Assembly: GCA_949130485.1 (NCBI GenBank)
Contig: OX422183.1
Coordinates: 24,629,316 to 24,693,315, forward strand
From: Agelas oroides
Taxonomy: Eukaryota; Porifera; Demospongiae; Agelasida; Agelasidae
DNA: 64,000 nt
Reading direction: 5' to 3'
In this document: positions 45,192 to 57,573 of the stretch, piece by piece
Numbering within the stretch: the stretch's first letter is position 1
Layout: every line of letters starts with the position of its first letter
Program-made: the position numbers and the translations under genes
The notes under the pieces: generated by a model
Told to the model about the DNA's origin: nothing
Seen by the model: the letters and a program-made list of their open reading frames with translations, nothing else
Databases searched by the model: none

Positions 45192-46852
45192 TTGAGGGAT
45201 AAGAGAACATAAATAAAAAAAAGGGTCCCACATTGGCATATGATTCGTTCTCCACATGTGCATGCCTTGATATATAATAGTGAGACTATGTGTAATCCTA
45301 TTATAATACTTTCCTCTGGTGGTATACTTACATACATGAAGTACTATTTGTTACTTTGCTTGAAATGCTGGTCATCAGGGAAATTCCCTTTCCAGTCATC
45401 GTAGGACCATGGGTTTCGGTCCCTTTAAACTCCCAACCAGTAGCCCACTACAGAAAGTATTTTGTAAGTTGGACAGCAAGCCAGTAGCTAAGTGTGCACT
45501 TCACTGAAGTGTCAAAGTGACTTGTAGCTCAGTGTGGCCGTGCTATATCGGTTGTCTGCTACCGGAAAGTTGTAGCTACTATATCTAGCTTGTTAAGAAT
45601 GCACCTACATTACTCTTTATACAAGACTCCAGAGTTGCAAGTCGGGATGAAATTTGTGTGGTCACTGAAGTGTCAATATTTTTGATCATAACTTAGGTTA
45701 GAAGTGGTTTAAAAAAATCCAATTTCTCATCTTTAGCAAATGTAAGTACCTTCATGTTAAGATAGCTAGTTTTATAATCCTGTGTCACCGTAGGTCTAAT
45801 TCATTGATGGCAAATGTATGGCCCTGTGCAACTTCCGTGGATTAGCTCTCGACCTTAGCGCTTGCACAGTAGATACTTCAATGATAACTGTTTCAAGCTA
45901 CAGTATCAAACTTCAGTAAGTCTTCTCAGGCTGGGAAAGAAATGCTAGGCATGCATGTGCACTTTTTTGGGCTTTTTATTCATTCATTACTATATATTTC
46001 TTTCCACGTGGAATGTAATTGGTTTTCTTCCCGAGTTAAGTGGAAGAAATGGGTACTTGAATGCGGGTGGACAAACTAGCTTGTTCTGTCCATTTACAAA
46101 TTATTAAGGTACCTAGTGTGAAAGCCTAGCTACAGTAGGGCAATTGTGGAACAGGGAATCAAATCCAGTTGGTCAGCTGGTGTATGTGGCTGAAACTACA
46201 CACAGGAACAGGGAATTAGATCTAGGTGTACAATCCAGCTCTTACCAAAATGGGTTCTCGCATATGACTTGTGCTAAAAAAATACGGCTTTTTATAAACT
46301 GCACACAGCTCCAGGACTTCCCCATTAACTCCTGCACATTCGCGTGAGTTAGATGTATGACAAAGTAGCTTAAATACTTTACTCTGAATCAGTCCTGCCA
46401 GTAACAACTGTAATCAGAAGATTTATGTTTAGATAACTTTAAGAGCATATAATTACTACATAAGGACGACTAGCTAACACTTATATGCACTCAACTGCAA
46501 TTCTCTCTCACTTGGCACTGCAGTCAAACCTTGTTACAACCCAAGTGGACAGGGAAAAAAAAGGATCCAGGTTGAAAAAGCTATAAGAGTGCTCGTGTAT
46601 GCCTATTATTTAGCATTTCTATCCCAGCCTGAGAGGACATACTCAAGTTTGATTTTACAGCTGGAAGCAACTATCATTGAAGAGTAGATGGTGCAAGCAT
46701 TAAGGCTGAGAGTCAATCCACAGCGACTGCACGGTGCCAAACATCAACGAATCTGACTTGCAGTGACATAGGATTTTACAGTGGCCAAACTTTGTCTTGA
46801 AAGCCAATGTAGCCAAGTTGCTGTGTTCAAGGTCAACTGTGTGTTTCACTAA
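45190..46852. other. No supported gene
   Basis: 45400-45475 resembles 18290-18365 (GACCATGGGTWTCGGTCCC, TACAGAAAG), a small dispersed repeat. Otherwise I see nothing. Confidence 0.45.
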
Positions 46853-48174
46853 TTGGGGCAAGCCTGAGCGAGCCCCACACTAGTGTGACTGCATTGCGCA
46901 CGCGTGTGTGTATCTATGCTTGTTTGCTTGCTTGCTTGGACCAACCACATACCGTAAATTTTAAATGAGCACATATAAATAATTCACGAAGATTGAACGT
47001 CCGCGTGCACTTTAGCTCAGTCGAGAGTGACAGTGAAGGGCTACTGCCAGAGTGCAGCATCGGCATGGAAGAAGCCTGGAGCGATGACGACTAAAGTAGA
47101 AGCACGCATGGCAACTTTTTATTGTAAGCTATTTATTAGTCTTGCAGGTCAGACCCTGGCTACGGACCACTATGATAACAATTCGTGGGAGACTACTCAC
47201 AGACGGTAAGGACAGTGGCTGAAGTCGGTTCACTGCACAAACTACACTCTAGATTCAGCTCATGAGTTGGGTGTGAAGCTTAGTCCATGCCTCTGTACTC
47301 AGGTGCGTTAAGGCGTGACTAAATGGTTTTACGTAATGCGGAGAAGATTACGGAAGTGTATTATTGATCCGCGGAAACTAGCGATCGATGTAGCTAAGTT
47401 CAGTGCCTGTTTCTGCCATCAAAGTATCTACCATCCAGTGTGTAAGTCGCTAGTTGGCACCTACGATGGAGGGTATTTCAGTGTAGAAAAGAACAGTCTT
47501 CGCCTACAATTGAGTCGCGGAGCCAGCACTATAAAGCGTTAACTTCGGTGCTGGCCTTCGTGAAAGTGACGCTTACCCGGAGCAGTTCCACACCGAAAAA
47601 TCCAAGTTTACTGCATTGGTTGGTTTCACTGTCGTATGTTCTTACAGAATCTCCCTGGGGAACACGAAGGATGAAGATTTGAAAGAGCTATGGCGTGATT
47701 TGTCATCGGAAAATGCAAATTTATTGAATCAGTGAGACACAAACTCTTGTATTTTCCCTACAGGTAGAAATTTCTGGATCCCCAGTGGGATCTAGTTACT
47801 ACTGTTGTTGCTCTTGGCTGTAGCAAAAGTAGAGGCCCCAGCACTAGTGGGAACTGCTCCGGGTTTTGCAATCTTTCCGACGACATATTTTCTCTTCACT
47901 TAGGAGAAGGATGCGGGTGTGGTCAAAAATGACGTCATAATTAGATACAGTTTGATGGCAAGTAAGCTCTCACCAAGTATCAAGATCATAGTATGAATCC
48001 AGTGTGATTTACACTGCCTCACAGTTTAAGTACTGTAGTCATGCCTTAATGCACCTGAGTAACCATAGTAGCTGCCCTGACTGACAGCAGACAGTCACAA
48101 ACCCTGCTGCTATTCATGGTTTGTGTGCCATGACACAAATCAGCACAATGTCTGCTCGCTCAGGCTCACCCCAC
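46853..48174. mobile_element. GGGGCGAG-ended element, copy 3, longest (about 1.3 kb)
   Basis: The left end TTGGGGCAAGCCTGAGCGAG pairs with a right end reading GTGGGGTGAGCCTGAGCGAGC in reverse complement. It holds plus-strand frames of 60 (47027) and 75 codons (47315, RRRLRKCIIDPRKLAIDV), with no transposase motif. Being the longest copy, it is the best place to look for what the shorter ones lost. Confidence 0.75.
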
Positions 48175-48192
48175 GATGCTAAAGCATCTTCT

Positions 48193-48701
48193 CAGGGGCG
48201 GATCCAGGGGGGGGCATGGGGGGCCCATGCCCCCCCCCCCCCCCCCTTCGAGACTGGGCAGGCGCTAAACGCGGAGGTTTACCGCACGCTTAGTGCATGT
48301 AGCTACTCCGACACAGCGCACATCTCTATATGAATCACTGCTTCATGTCCTACAAACATAAAGCACTCAAATCTGTAGCTCCCAAGAGACAGTTCTGTGG
48401 CAGTGCCTCATATACAAAGGCTGATTCTGAAGGGAAGGGGCTCCAAGAAATGACCAATTGTCTGAGTTACAATCCTGTTGCCATAAATTTTGCGTGGTTA
48501 TGGTGGTCTCCAATGGCCTCAGAAGCACTCTCATATGGTTTAAATTTAAAAATTTTTCCTGGGGGAGCATGCCCTCAGACACCCCTGGAACGCTTTATAT
48601 GCGCAAACAAAATGGCATGCGATGCGTGCGCCACATGGCCGCACCAACCCCTACCCTATGTGTGTCCCCCCCCCCTTCTTCAATCTCTGGATCCGCCCCT
48701 G
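48193..48701. mobile_element. hAT-type MITE, CAGGGGCGGATCCAG ends, 509 bp
   Basis: CAGGGGCGGATCCAG at the left and CTGGATCCGCCCCTG at the right are perfect inverted repeats, followed inward by G-rich and C-rich runs. Flanks share CTTCT; a full 8-bp duplication is not evident. Such ends are widespread in animal hAT MITEs. Confidence 0.9.
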
Positions 48702-49015
48702 CTTCTAGTCTATAAAGTGAAGCATGCATGTGTGTGTGTGTGTCTTGATGATGTGGTCGGACTGGGAGTGGAGCTGTTTGGTGCAAATTTCATGCGTAGA
48801 CTTTGACCATGCCCATTTAGCCATGCACATGATTTGGAGATTCATTAACAAAGGTTGTCTTAACAAAATTTCTGAAGTGTTTTAGTCAGATGTATCTGCA
48901 GCACTGAATTCTAACATCTTGGGGTGCTTGCTTTAAGGGTACTAGCTATGCTAAAACTTCGCTCTTCAAAGATCTTTGTTTTCAAGACTAACAATAAATT
49001 GCATCTGAACTTTAA

Positions 49016-50030
49016 GGTGGCAGAGAACCCTGTACTTTCAAGGTCGACAAACCTGGAATCCAAGCTGATAGACTTCTTTGTCTTGTTAAAATTGTAGCGA
49101 ATAGTCAGTTTTGGGAGTCTTCATCCGTTCACTGTCTGTAAAATTGGGGATTTTCCCCATTTCCTGTCGGCATTGGCATCCAATAATCAGTTTACAATTA
49201 AGTTATAAAGTTAAGATGTGGCCTGGCGGAACCCCTCATGTGGTGGTCGGAACTTTGAAGATAAGCTTAGATCAACTTAAAAAAAAAAAAGAAAAAAAAA
49301 AAGGAGTTTAGTAGAGTGCTGTAGTGTCAGTAGCTGTGAGTAGTGCATAATGTCTGCTTGTGAAAGCAAGCTTGTGTCTAGAAACACCAAAAAGGCCTCA
49401 GTGGCCAAGACTGTACTCATTGGGTAGGCCCAGGTCTTGCGATCGTATGCCAAGTCTAGTAGGTGAACGTGGCCCAGTGCTTCGAGTGCTGGGCTGGGCT
49501 TTAACTAGAATGCGCAATATATCGTTGGTACTACGCTGCAGTAGACAAGAAAGCTGAACAATGGTTGTGTGTGGAACAGAACCGTGAGTTGTTTAGCAAC
49601 ATAAGGGGGAGAGGTGGGGCTAGTAATGCTTGCTTCCACTCGTGAATGAGCCCCTCCTGTAGACAAGCTGTGAATTTTTTGAAATGTGCATTCATTTTGG
49701 TGCAGTCAAAGTTGTCCATTCCAAGAGTAGTGACAAACATGAGTCTAGCCTGACTTTGAGAGTAGCTCTGGACAAAAGCTGGCACAGACTGATTCGAGAT
49801 ACATTGGTGGTTAGGACGCTTAGCTACAGTGAGCATGTTGATGTGTCCACCGAGTGGCAATTTTGGATCATGAATATATTAATAAGCTACTAAAACCCTT
49901 TTTTTAAAATTAGGCAAAGCAAGATTGCCCTAAACCAAACCCTAACCCTGAAACTAGGAGTAACCCTGGTCCTGACTGTAACCCAGGTTTATGTTTTCGT
50001 TAACCTCCGCCGAGAGACTTCGCTGCAACC
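49016..50030 (-). mobile_element. TTAA-flanked element, family 1, reverse copy (about 1.0 kb)
   Basis: Full-length inverse copy of 55271-56292: left end GGTGGCAGAG, right end CTCTCGGCGGAGGTTAACG in reverse complement, with TTAA at 49012-49015 and 50031-50034. An A-rich run at 49280-49303 matches the T-run of the other copy. The 109-codon frame is shared with the other copy (TTLGMDNFDCTKMNAHF), but there is no known domain. Confidence 0.85.
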
Positions 50031-50569
50031 TTAATACCAATGTTCGCAATTGTTTTTAACACAAAACTAATGGAAGTGTTGTTCGTTAGATATCAGTGAG
50101 TGTGACAATTATTTATACTTCGACACATTCACTACCTACTCTGTTAGATATTCAATATATTTGATATCAAGAGTTTGTTACAATAAGGGTGTACAACTCC
50201 CATATGCTTTCTACATCCCACCATCTGGACAGTACGTCCTAGGCAATCAGCAGTGAATATGCTTGCAGAATGTAGCCATTCTAGGTGTAGTGACATTAGC
50301 GACATGAACATGGTAGCAAAGGGCCGGGCCGCCTTTTTACTGCTGTGTTTTGACAGCTTACAATGATTGCCTATGTCATACTGTCCAGATGGCAGGTGCA
50401 GAAACCATATGGGACTTGTACACTCTTATTGTAATGAACTCTTAATGGTATACTTCGTTGTCGTGTCAAGAGATACAGTTTGAATGCACTTAAGTGTATA
50501 TTTGTATATTTACCTCCATTTCTCTAGCTGCTTTGTTTGCATACTATTTGACATGCCATCCCTACCCAT

Positions 50570-51530
50570 GTAGAAAGGACAAGGTTAATGTTGTGACACC
50601 CTTGTTACAAAGGTAGTACAGCCATCTTTATACCATGTGTTGACAACATTGTGGCCAGCTTGTATCAACCTTGCAACAACCTGGCTACAAGGCATTGGTA
50701 AGGTTGGAACAAGGTTGTGACATGCATGGTTGTGACAAGGTTGTGACAACCTTTCTAGAAGGTGGTCCAAACCCTGGATTTGTCACGCCTTCTAGATGGC
50801 TTCAAGGTTGTAGCAAGGTGGTCACAAAGTTGTAATTAAGCAGGTCACTCGTGCAGGGTTGGAACAACCTAGCCTCGTCCCCAGGCTCTCTCCTCAAAAA
50901 CGGGGGGAGGAGAGAGCCTGGTATAACATCCGCGGGAAAAGTTGTCGACTTCCGGCGCCTTGCTCTGGTGGTACCAATCAGATTGCAGAACGAAACCACG
51001 TGTACACGTGACATTTTGTCCACTCAGCAAAAAATTGTCAACTCAAAAATGGACTTATAAACGTAGACTACACCTTGAAGGTTGGTGAAAAACAGTTTTC
51101 GGATGTGCAGAAGGTGCGCAAGTCCAGAGAGTCCAAGATTGAAGTTTGCTGTAGTTGGTTTGCGGGACTGACTCGCTCACCATACTTCGCAGCTCCGAGT
51201 TTACATGTACAAAGTGCGTCACGGAACTCAACAGACCTGCGGATGCCTCAAAGACGAGGAGCGAAATTGTAAATAGCTTGCGCTGTTACCAGGTATAGTA
51301 CCGATATTGCACGGCAGCTTATTGAATCACATGACAATTATTACTAAAGTGGGAGCGTCCTACGTTGATCACATGAATGATGACGCGCCGGAAGTCGACA
51401 GCTTTTCTCACGAATGTTACCAGGCTCTCTCTTCCCCCCGTTTTTGAGGAGAGAGCCTGGGGACGAGGCTAGGAACAACCTTGCTACATGCTTGTAAACA
51501 TAGGTGTATCGATCAGTATACTTCACATGC
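50570..51530. repeat. CAACCTTG-rich degenerate repeat, split by a MITE
   Basis: Dozens of GGTTGTGACAAGG/CAACCTTGYTACAA-like words in both orientations run from 50575 to 50870 and resume at 51472. A related region lies at about 60520-60840. The outer phrases CTACCCATGTAGAAAGG (about 50568) and CTATATGGGTAT (about 60838) hint at shared ends. Confidence 0.7.
50870..51471. mobile_element. MITE, 602 bp, TAGCCTCGTCCCCAGG ends, 9-bp TSD GGAACAACC
   Basis: The TIRs start TAGCCTCGTCCCCAGGCT and extend through CTCTCC.CAAAAACGGGG. Each end is itself a hairpin (AGGCTCTCTCC and GGAGAGAGCCT). The 9-bp flanks 50861-50869 and 51472-51480 are identical. Long TIR and 9-bp duplication suggest a Mutator-like source. 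Same family as 8975-9306. Confidence 0.9.
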
Positions 51531-51934
51531 AAAACAACCATGTTTCAGCTAGGATGGTAAAATAATCACATAGTATGTATGTACATATATACACATGTAT
51601 ATCTACAATGTATGGATACAGCACATGACATACCTATCACCTATTAACCCTTTACCTCTTATGTGCATGCATGATCAGAAATCAATCACATGCTCATTGC
51701 TCACGAGAAAATCTTATAAACTAGCTGAGTTCAGACATGTACATTCGTATTAACTTGGTTGAAAACAAACCTGCTTGAGTGACTACGTAACTATCACAAA
51801 CATTTAAAGAGAGTGGCTGTGTGCGCTTAGCTTCCGGCTCTTTATCACCATTTTAGCTGTATATTTTAAAACTTTGGGTGCATGTGGGTACATTAAGTTA
51901 AGTTAATTAAAACCCTTTAAATACTAAATTATAT

Positions 51935-52220
51935 TTGCTAGAGGTCTGGACTAAAAGCTGCCTAAAATGCCACAAATGGAGTCCCTACATGGTGAAAGGA
52001 GTGTTTTCTACACCCGTTTGTGCGAGAAAGCAGACAAATAGCCCACCCTGCGCTGACCAGGGCTTTTGTACAGCCAGCTACAACAGCCGCCATGCACTGT
52101 CACCCAGAGGGTGCACCCACCCACCTCCACCTGTCCCACCCTTTCTGCTAGCGCAGAACCTATCTTCAAAACGGATTGTGCCAACTGATAACATGTGGCC
52201 GAACATCAGTAGTTAAAGGG
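51935..52220. repeat. Dispersed repeat family, copy 3
   Basis: Shares CACCTGTCCCACCCTTTCTG, AACCTATCTTCAAAACGG and TGTGCCAACTGATAACA with 19600-19975, in the same orientation. Confidence 0.7.
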
Positions 52221-52904
52221 TTAAAGGGTAAAGGCATCACTGTCTGTACCTATACACATGTAATATCTAATTGTAGCTTAAAGCGTCTTTCTGTGACAGT
52301 TTGCACACTTGTTATTGATAGTGTTGACAAGGAAGCTCTTGGAAACAGGGTGGGATGACTGCACACATGCCCTGTTTAGAACAAGCAAAATTAGAATTTT
52401 AAAATGCTGCCGTGCAGTGTATAATTCCTACTTAAAGCCAAACCAAACAAGCATAATGAACTTACGTATGTATGCTGACACAATCTCCCTGCATGGTCAC
52501 ATTAAAACTTCTGTCATCGTGGCAACCATATATATGGTCACAACAAGTTTGCAAGCTTTCCGCATGAAGTTAAAAACATAACAGTTGAAAGTAGGCCCCT
52601 CCATATTGAGCACTAATGAGGCCAGCAATACCTTTTTACTGACATCAAGTTTGAAGAAAGACAGGAAGTAGCCATACTACTTAACAAGTGATTGTCAATG
52701 GGCCAATTAAGAACTAGCAGCCAAACATGAAGCTTTTCCTTAAACGCATGCAGAGAGCAAACAGCATTTAGTTTCACTTCAGGTAGCTAAGATTACCATA
52801 GTTTCGCGAAAGAGTGCCCAAGGGCGAAGCACCTTACAAGTCCGCCAAAGAGGGGGGTGGGCGCTCTTTTGAATGCTTTCGCATTTAACCGCAAAAGAAC
52901 ACCT

Positions 52905-53048
52905 ATGTCATGTTTACATCGACTCGATGCCCTCGAATTTGCCTCGAAGCAAATAATTGGACAAGCAGTAACATACAGCAGATTGCCACCAGCGGCTTTG
53001 AAGCAAGTCCTGACGACACACAACACTCTGAACGGCACCACTGATGTA
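52905..53048 (+). CDS. Possible first coding exon, unassigned
   Basis: ATG at 52905 opens MSCLHRLDALEFASKQII and then GQAVTYSRLPPAALKQVL, ending THNTLNGTTD at a good donor (GAT/GTAAGC). The stretch upstream is moderately CG-rich. No domain is recognised. It lies opposite the minus-strand candidate at 53152-53320, so one of the two may be spurious. Confidence 0.3.
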
Positions 53049-53151
53049 AGCATAGTTTACCTCGTGGTGCGTGCCACATTAGCTATGTTTGTTTACGCAA
53101 AACTGCTTCGTAGTAATCTTCGGTGAAGTATAACACACAAAGTTTCTTACC

Positions 53152-53320
53152 TCAGATATGCATAGCACTTGAGATGTGCTTCTCAAACTCCACGTGTGTG
53201 CACTCATTAGCCACGTGATACTTGCTCCAGGGTGAGGGCTCATTTGAACAAACTTTGACCATACACAGGAAACTGGGCCAAAAGTAAAGGGTGGATGCTT
53301 TTTCACGAGAGTATGGAATT
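53152..53320 (-). CDS. Possible terminal exon, unassigned
   Basis: After acceptor TTTTAAG the minus strand reads LIPYSREKASTLYFWPSF, then LCMVKVCSNEPSPWSKYH and VANECTHVEFEKHISSAMHI, and stops at TGA 53152-53154. Its composition (C, H, W, charged) looks like protein. Its phase-0 start would fit the phase-0 end of the exon at 54562-54411. No family recognised. Confidence 0.35.
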
Positions 53321-53500
53321 AGCTTAAAATAAATTGTAAATTGGCAGATTTTGATGAAGATGTAAACAGATCAGAGTTAGTTACTAATTAATAGTTACAG
53401 TAACAGTAATTAAGGTCATGTAAAGTATACAACCAACGTATAGAGGAATGGCCGACTTGCATGATAGAATCACATCAAACAGCTGGGTGTCAGGGTCTGC

Positions 53501-53672
53501 AAAATTACCATAGAACATGTATGGAGAGTGCGAACAGTGTGGTACAAAGCCGGCTGCAGATTGTGATCAAGACGATGGATGGACTTTTTGTGGCTGTTCT
53601 ATTGGGGATTATCTGTGACTGTGAACACTACTTCAGCCAATCTTGGAATGCCAGCCAACTCAGGTGAGCCAA
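53501..53672 (+). CDS. Possible internal exon, unassigned
   Basis: Between an ACAG acceptor at about 53500 and a donor CTCAG/GTGAGC, one frame is open: GCQGLQNYHRTCMESANS, then VVQSRLQIVIKTMDGLFV and AVLLGIICDCEHYFSQSW. It contains a hydrophobic stretch, but nothing identifies it. Confidence 0.25.
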
Positions 53673-54410
53673 AAGCCATGATAAACTTTAAAGATGTCAT
53701 TGTGTCTATGTAGGTATACTGATATCCTGATGAAACAGAGTTATCATCAGAGTGGACAGTGCAGCAACTAACCATCCATGAGTGGGGTTGACAAAGATCA
53801 CAGACCTGAGTTATGATTGAACGTTCTAGCTTCTGTGGACCACGTGACTTACTGCAAGAAAAGTGCTTGTAGGCACTGTGATTCTTTTTCCAGCCTCTCT
53901 TGCTGTATCTAGCTTGACTCTGGGTTGTTTATGTGCATGTAGTTGTGTGGACATCTGTATTTCATATGTGTGAGTCATTAAAATTTGAGGGTGGGTCTAT
54001 GGTGGCCATGGCTCCGCGACAGTACTTGCCCTCAGGAACTGTGAGTGTTCTGCTGTGTAATAAAGCCCTGGGAACATCATGTTCTCTAGCTGTCAAAGCA
54101 GAAGCTGTTTAGCCGATGTTCCATCATCGTGTCAACAGAATGTGTGCCCTGAACGAAGCACTTTAACGCATTAACTACAATGTATATACTGTGGCAAACT
54201 TATAGTCTCCACGATAATGATCGCTGGAGGACACGCTGTGAATGAGCAGCAGGCTATTTATCAACCACGGTGGTCATTTCCCATATATTTGTATGGAGAA
54301 CGAGCGGACCCCGAGAGGGGCGCGGCAATAATCACATTATCCTATTGTGCAAGTCTGCCATGGAGAAGCTAACTTTATCTCCCCCTTATGTAATTATGGA
54401 TACTTAATAC

Positions 54411-54562
54411 CTTTACTCCTGGACCCTTCGCGTCCTGTTCCTCTTCATCATCACGACACTGCCAAAAATGCACAATAACTTCTGTGGCAGAGAGGGGCAT
54501 CACACCTACAGTTTCGTTGGACAACCAACAGACAAGAACAAACTTTGTAGTCGTCTTCTGTG
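54411..54562 (-). CDS. Possible exon of an unassigned protein
   Basis: Between acceptor ATACAG and donor AAG/GTATTA the minus strand reads TTTKFVLVCWLSNETVGV, MPLSATEVIVHFWQCRDD and EEEQDAKGPGVK. The stretch KFVLVCWL..ETVGVMPLSA looks like the short N-terminal segment seen in some BEN-domain or transposon-related proteins, as far as I recall. A CG-rich block at 54655-54760 upstream could be its promoter. Confidence 0.35.
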
Positions 54563-55270
54563 CTGTATTCACAATCGTTTAAGCCTTCGATGATATGGCA
54601 GCACGTCAATCGTGCGGCTCTTACTGAAGGCAGCTGTCAGCTTCACTGCAAGCAGCTGTCGCCAAACAAGTGCGTGACATGCCAAATTTGCGCATGCGCG
54701 CTTCCCCGAGAGGGTGTGGTCTAAACGCACCCACGGCCGTGCAGCTGGACCTGACAGCTGTCTGCAGCAGCCTGTTATGGCAAACTCTCTGGAGACGTTC
54801 ACAAGGAACGGAACCAGCTTGAAGGTAACATATCCCATGGCCAGTTAGTTACAATCTGTGGCCTATTTTGTTGTAAGAGGCGGATTAATGTGCGCTGTAG
54901 GTTAACTTCTTGTTTAATAACTGGACACAGGTTTAGTATATGTATATAGATACCTTGTGTGACAACCAACAGCAGTGTGGGATTGAATACATATGTGGCA
55001 GTCCCGGGTAGAAATCGAACATTATTCAGTTATGCAATTCGATCGCGTTACAGCATTCGAAGTGCTGTAGCACAAAAATTTCATTAAGGGCGAGGCTCAT
55101 ACGCACAGCGAAGATGCATGTACTTTTGTGGTCATGTGACCGTCAGTCTGATGGGTCAAACTTTGTGGCCATGTGACTGATGTGTTAGACTTTGTGGTGG
55201 TACAACTGTCAGTCTGATGCGTTGGACTCATGCTTTGTGTTTCACCTTACAGTACTTTTAAGTGGCTTAA

Positions 55271-55996
55271 GGTGGCACGGTCGTCCCTCGGCGGAGGTTA
55301 ACGAAAACATAAACTTGGGTTACAGTCAGGACCAGGGTTACTCCTAGTTTCAGGGTTAGGGTTTGGTTTAGGGCAATCTTGCTTTGCCTAATTTTAAAAA
55401 GGGTTTTAGTAGCTCATTAATATATTCATGAACCCCAAATTGCCACTCGATGGACGCATCTACACACTCACTGTAGGTAGCGTCCCAACCACCAATGTAT
55501 CTCAAATCAATCTATGCCAGCTTTTGTTCAAAGCTACTCTCAAAGTCAGGCTAGACTCATGTTTGTCACTACTCTTGGAATGGACAACTTTGACTGCACC
55601 AAAATGAATGCACATTTCGAAAAATTCACAGCTTGTCTACGGGAGGGGCTCATTCACGAGTGGAAGCAAGCATTACTAGCCCCACCTCTCCCCCTTATGT
55701 CGCTAAACAACTCACGGCTCTGTTCCACACACAGCCACCGTTCAGCTCCCTTGTCTGTCAGACTGTAGCACAAACGATAAATTGCGTATTCTAGTTAAAG
55801 CCCAGCCCAGCACTCGAAGCACCTGGCCACGGTCACCAACTAGACTAGGCATACGGCCGCGAGACCTGGGCCTACTCAACAAATACAGTCTTGGCCACTG
55901 TGGCCTTTCTGCTGCTTCTAGACACAAGCTTGCTTTCACAAGCAGGCATCACGCACTACTCACAGCTACTGACACTACAGCACTCTACTAAACTCC

Positions 55997-56036
<40 letters not shown>

Positions 56037-56292
56037 TCGATCTAAGCTTATCTTCAAAGTTCCGAGCACCACATGAAGGGTGCCGCCAGGCCACATCTTA
56101 ACTAACTTAATTATAAACTGATTATTGGATGGCAATGCCGACAGGAAATGGGGAAAATCCCCAATTTTACGGACCGTGAACGGTTTGAGACTCCCAAAAC
56201 GGACTGTGCGCTAAAATTTTAACAAGACAAAGAAGACTATCAACTTGGATTCCAGGTTTGTTGACCTTGAAAATACAGGGTAACGTGCCACC
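55271..56292 (+). mobile_element. TTAA-flanked element, family 1, full copy (1022 bp)
   Basis: TIRs GGTGGCACGGTCG and, at the other end, GGTGGCACGTTACC in reverse complement; TTAA at 55267-55270 and 56293-56296. It holds AGGGTTAGGGTTTGG, a T-run of over 30 (about 56002-56033), and the shared 84-codon frame from 55514. It resembles a piggyBac-type non-autonomous element by target site only. Confidence 0.85.
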
Positions 56293-56296
56293 TTAA

Positions 56297-56975
56297 GATG
56301 CTACACATAACTTATTCAACATGTCGCATTTGTCAAGTCAACCCAATCCAGTGCTACTACAGAACAAACATGACACCACTAATCATATTCTTGAGGACCA
56401 ATGAACGGAATGTTGCCTAGGGGTGCCTCACAGAGCTAGCTAATTCAACCTATTAATATGCATGAGGGGAGAGATTGCCTGACTTCCACCCGGAATTACA
56501 CGCCTTTAATGAGATTCATTGATCTCAATTCGGACATTAACAACATCCACAAGTATCCACAGAGGGTTAATGAGATTCATAGCCATGTTCTGTTCGGGTT
56601 TGGGTCCACGAAAGGCTTAGGTCATATCATGAATATTCAACATCATTTACCCATTCCTTTCAACCCCAAGCCAAGCTGCCAATGCTTCAACAGAAGTTCA
56701 ATAATGAGGTTCATGAGAGTCAACATACTCTAACCCTCCCATTGGACAGTTGACTGAACCCAGGGTTGTTCATGGGTAATGCTGAGGTCTAGTTAAAGCC
56801 AACTCATTAATATTCATGAGGTGGACAGAAACACCCCAGATTGTAGAGCTTTGTCGGGCTTTAATTAGATTCATAGGCTCAATTAGGGTTAGGGGGGTTC
56901 GGGTTAATGAGATTAGGGTTAGGGATTTTAGGGTTAAGGCAAACTAGGGTTAGGGCTAGGGCTAGGCTTAGGGTT
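56297..56975. repeat. TTAGGG-rich unit, copy 1, bounded by TTAA
   Basis: About 680 bp, repeated in the same orientation at 62044-62711 with high similarity (ATATTCTTGAGGACCAATGA, CCTCCCATTGGACAG). Its right side is a run of AGGGTTAGGG words. It lies exactly between two TTAA elements here, so it is either a third TTAA element or the duplicated filler of a composite. A 91-codon frame is shared by both copies (LTSTRNYTPLMRFIDLNS). Confidence 0.75.
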
Positions 56976-56979
56976 TTAA

Positions 56980-57471
56980 GGTGGCACGGTCGTCCCTCGG
57001 CGGAGGTTAACGAAAACATAAACTTGGGTTACAGTCAGGACCAGGGTTACTCCTAGTTTCAGGGTTAGGGTTTGGTTTAGGGCAATCTTGCTTTGCCTAA
57101 TTTTAAAAAGGGTTTTAGTAGCTCATTAATATATTCATGAACCCCAAATTGCCACTCGATGGACGCATCTACACACTCACTGTAGGTAGCGTCCCAACCA
57201 CCAATGTATCTCAAATCAATCTATGCCAGCTTTTGTTCAAAGCTACTCTCAAAGTCAGGCTAGACTCATGTTTGTCACTACTCTTGGAATGGACAACTTT
57301 GACTGCACCAAAATGAATGCACATTTCAAAAAATTCACAGCTTGTCTACAGACCGTGAACGGTTTGAGACTCCCAAAACGGACTGTGCGCTAAAATTTTA
57401 ACAAGACAAAGAAGACTATCAACTTGGATTCCAGGTTTGTTGACCTTGAAAATACAGGGTACCGTGCCACC
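56980..57471 (+). mobile_element. TTAA-flanked element, family 1, internally deleted copy (492 bp)
   Basis: Both ends and the TTAA flanks (56976-56979 and 57472-57475) are intact. Compared with 55271-56292, a central block of about 530 bp is missing; the join is CTTGTCTAC to AGACCGTGAACGG. The rest is nearly identical, so it is young. Confidence 0.9.
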
Positions 57472-57505
57472 TTAAGAAGGTGCAACTTAAGATGAAGTAC
57501 ACCTG

Positions 57506-57573
57506 GGAGGGAGAGAATATAGTTGTTGCTGTAGTTATCATTATTTCCTCTAAATTCCCCAATTACAGAGCTG
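57506..57573 (-). CDS. Possible internal exon, unassigned
   Basis: Between acceptor GATGCAG and donor CCCAG/GTGTAC, one minus-strand frame reads NSSVIGEFRGNNDNYSNN and then YILSLP. The opposite strand also has an open, acceptor-preceded stretch here (LLAASRWESIDENSTEEA, stop near 57633), so only one reading can be real. Confidence 0.25.

Noticed and set aside
45125-45337. Threonine/histidine-rich protein
   Set aside because: The frame is a translated (CA)n microsatellite.
49531-49860. Conserved 109-codon ORF
   Set aside because: It looks conserved because it lies in a multicopy TTAA element; no start context, domain or codon signal supports a protein.
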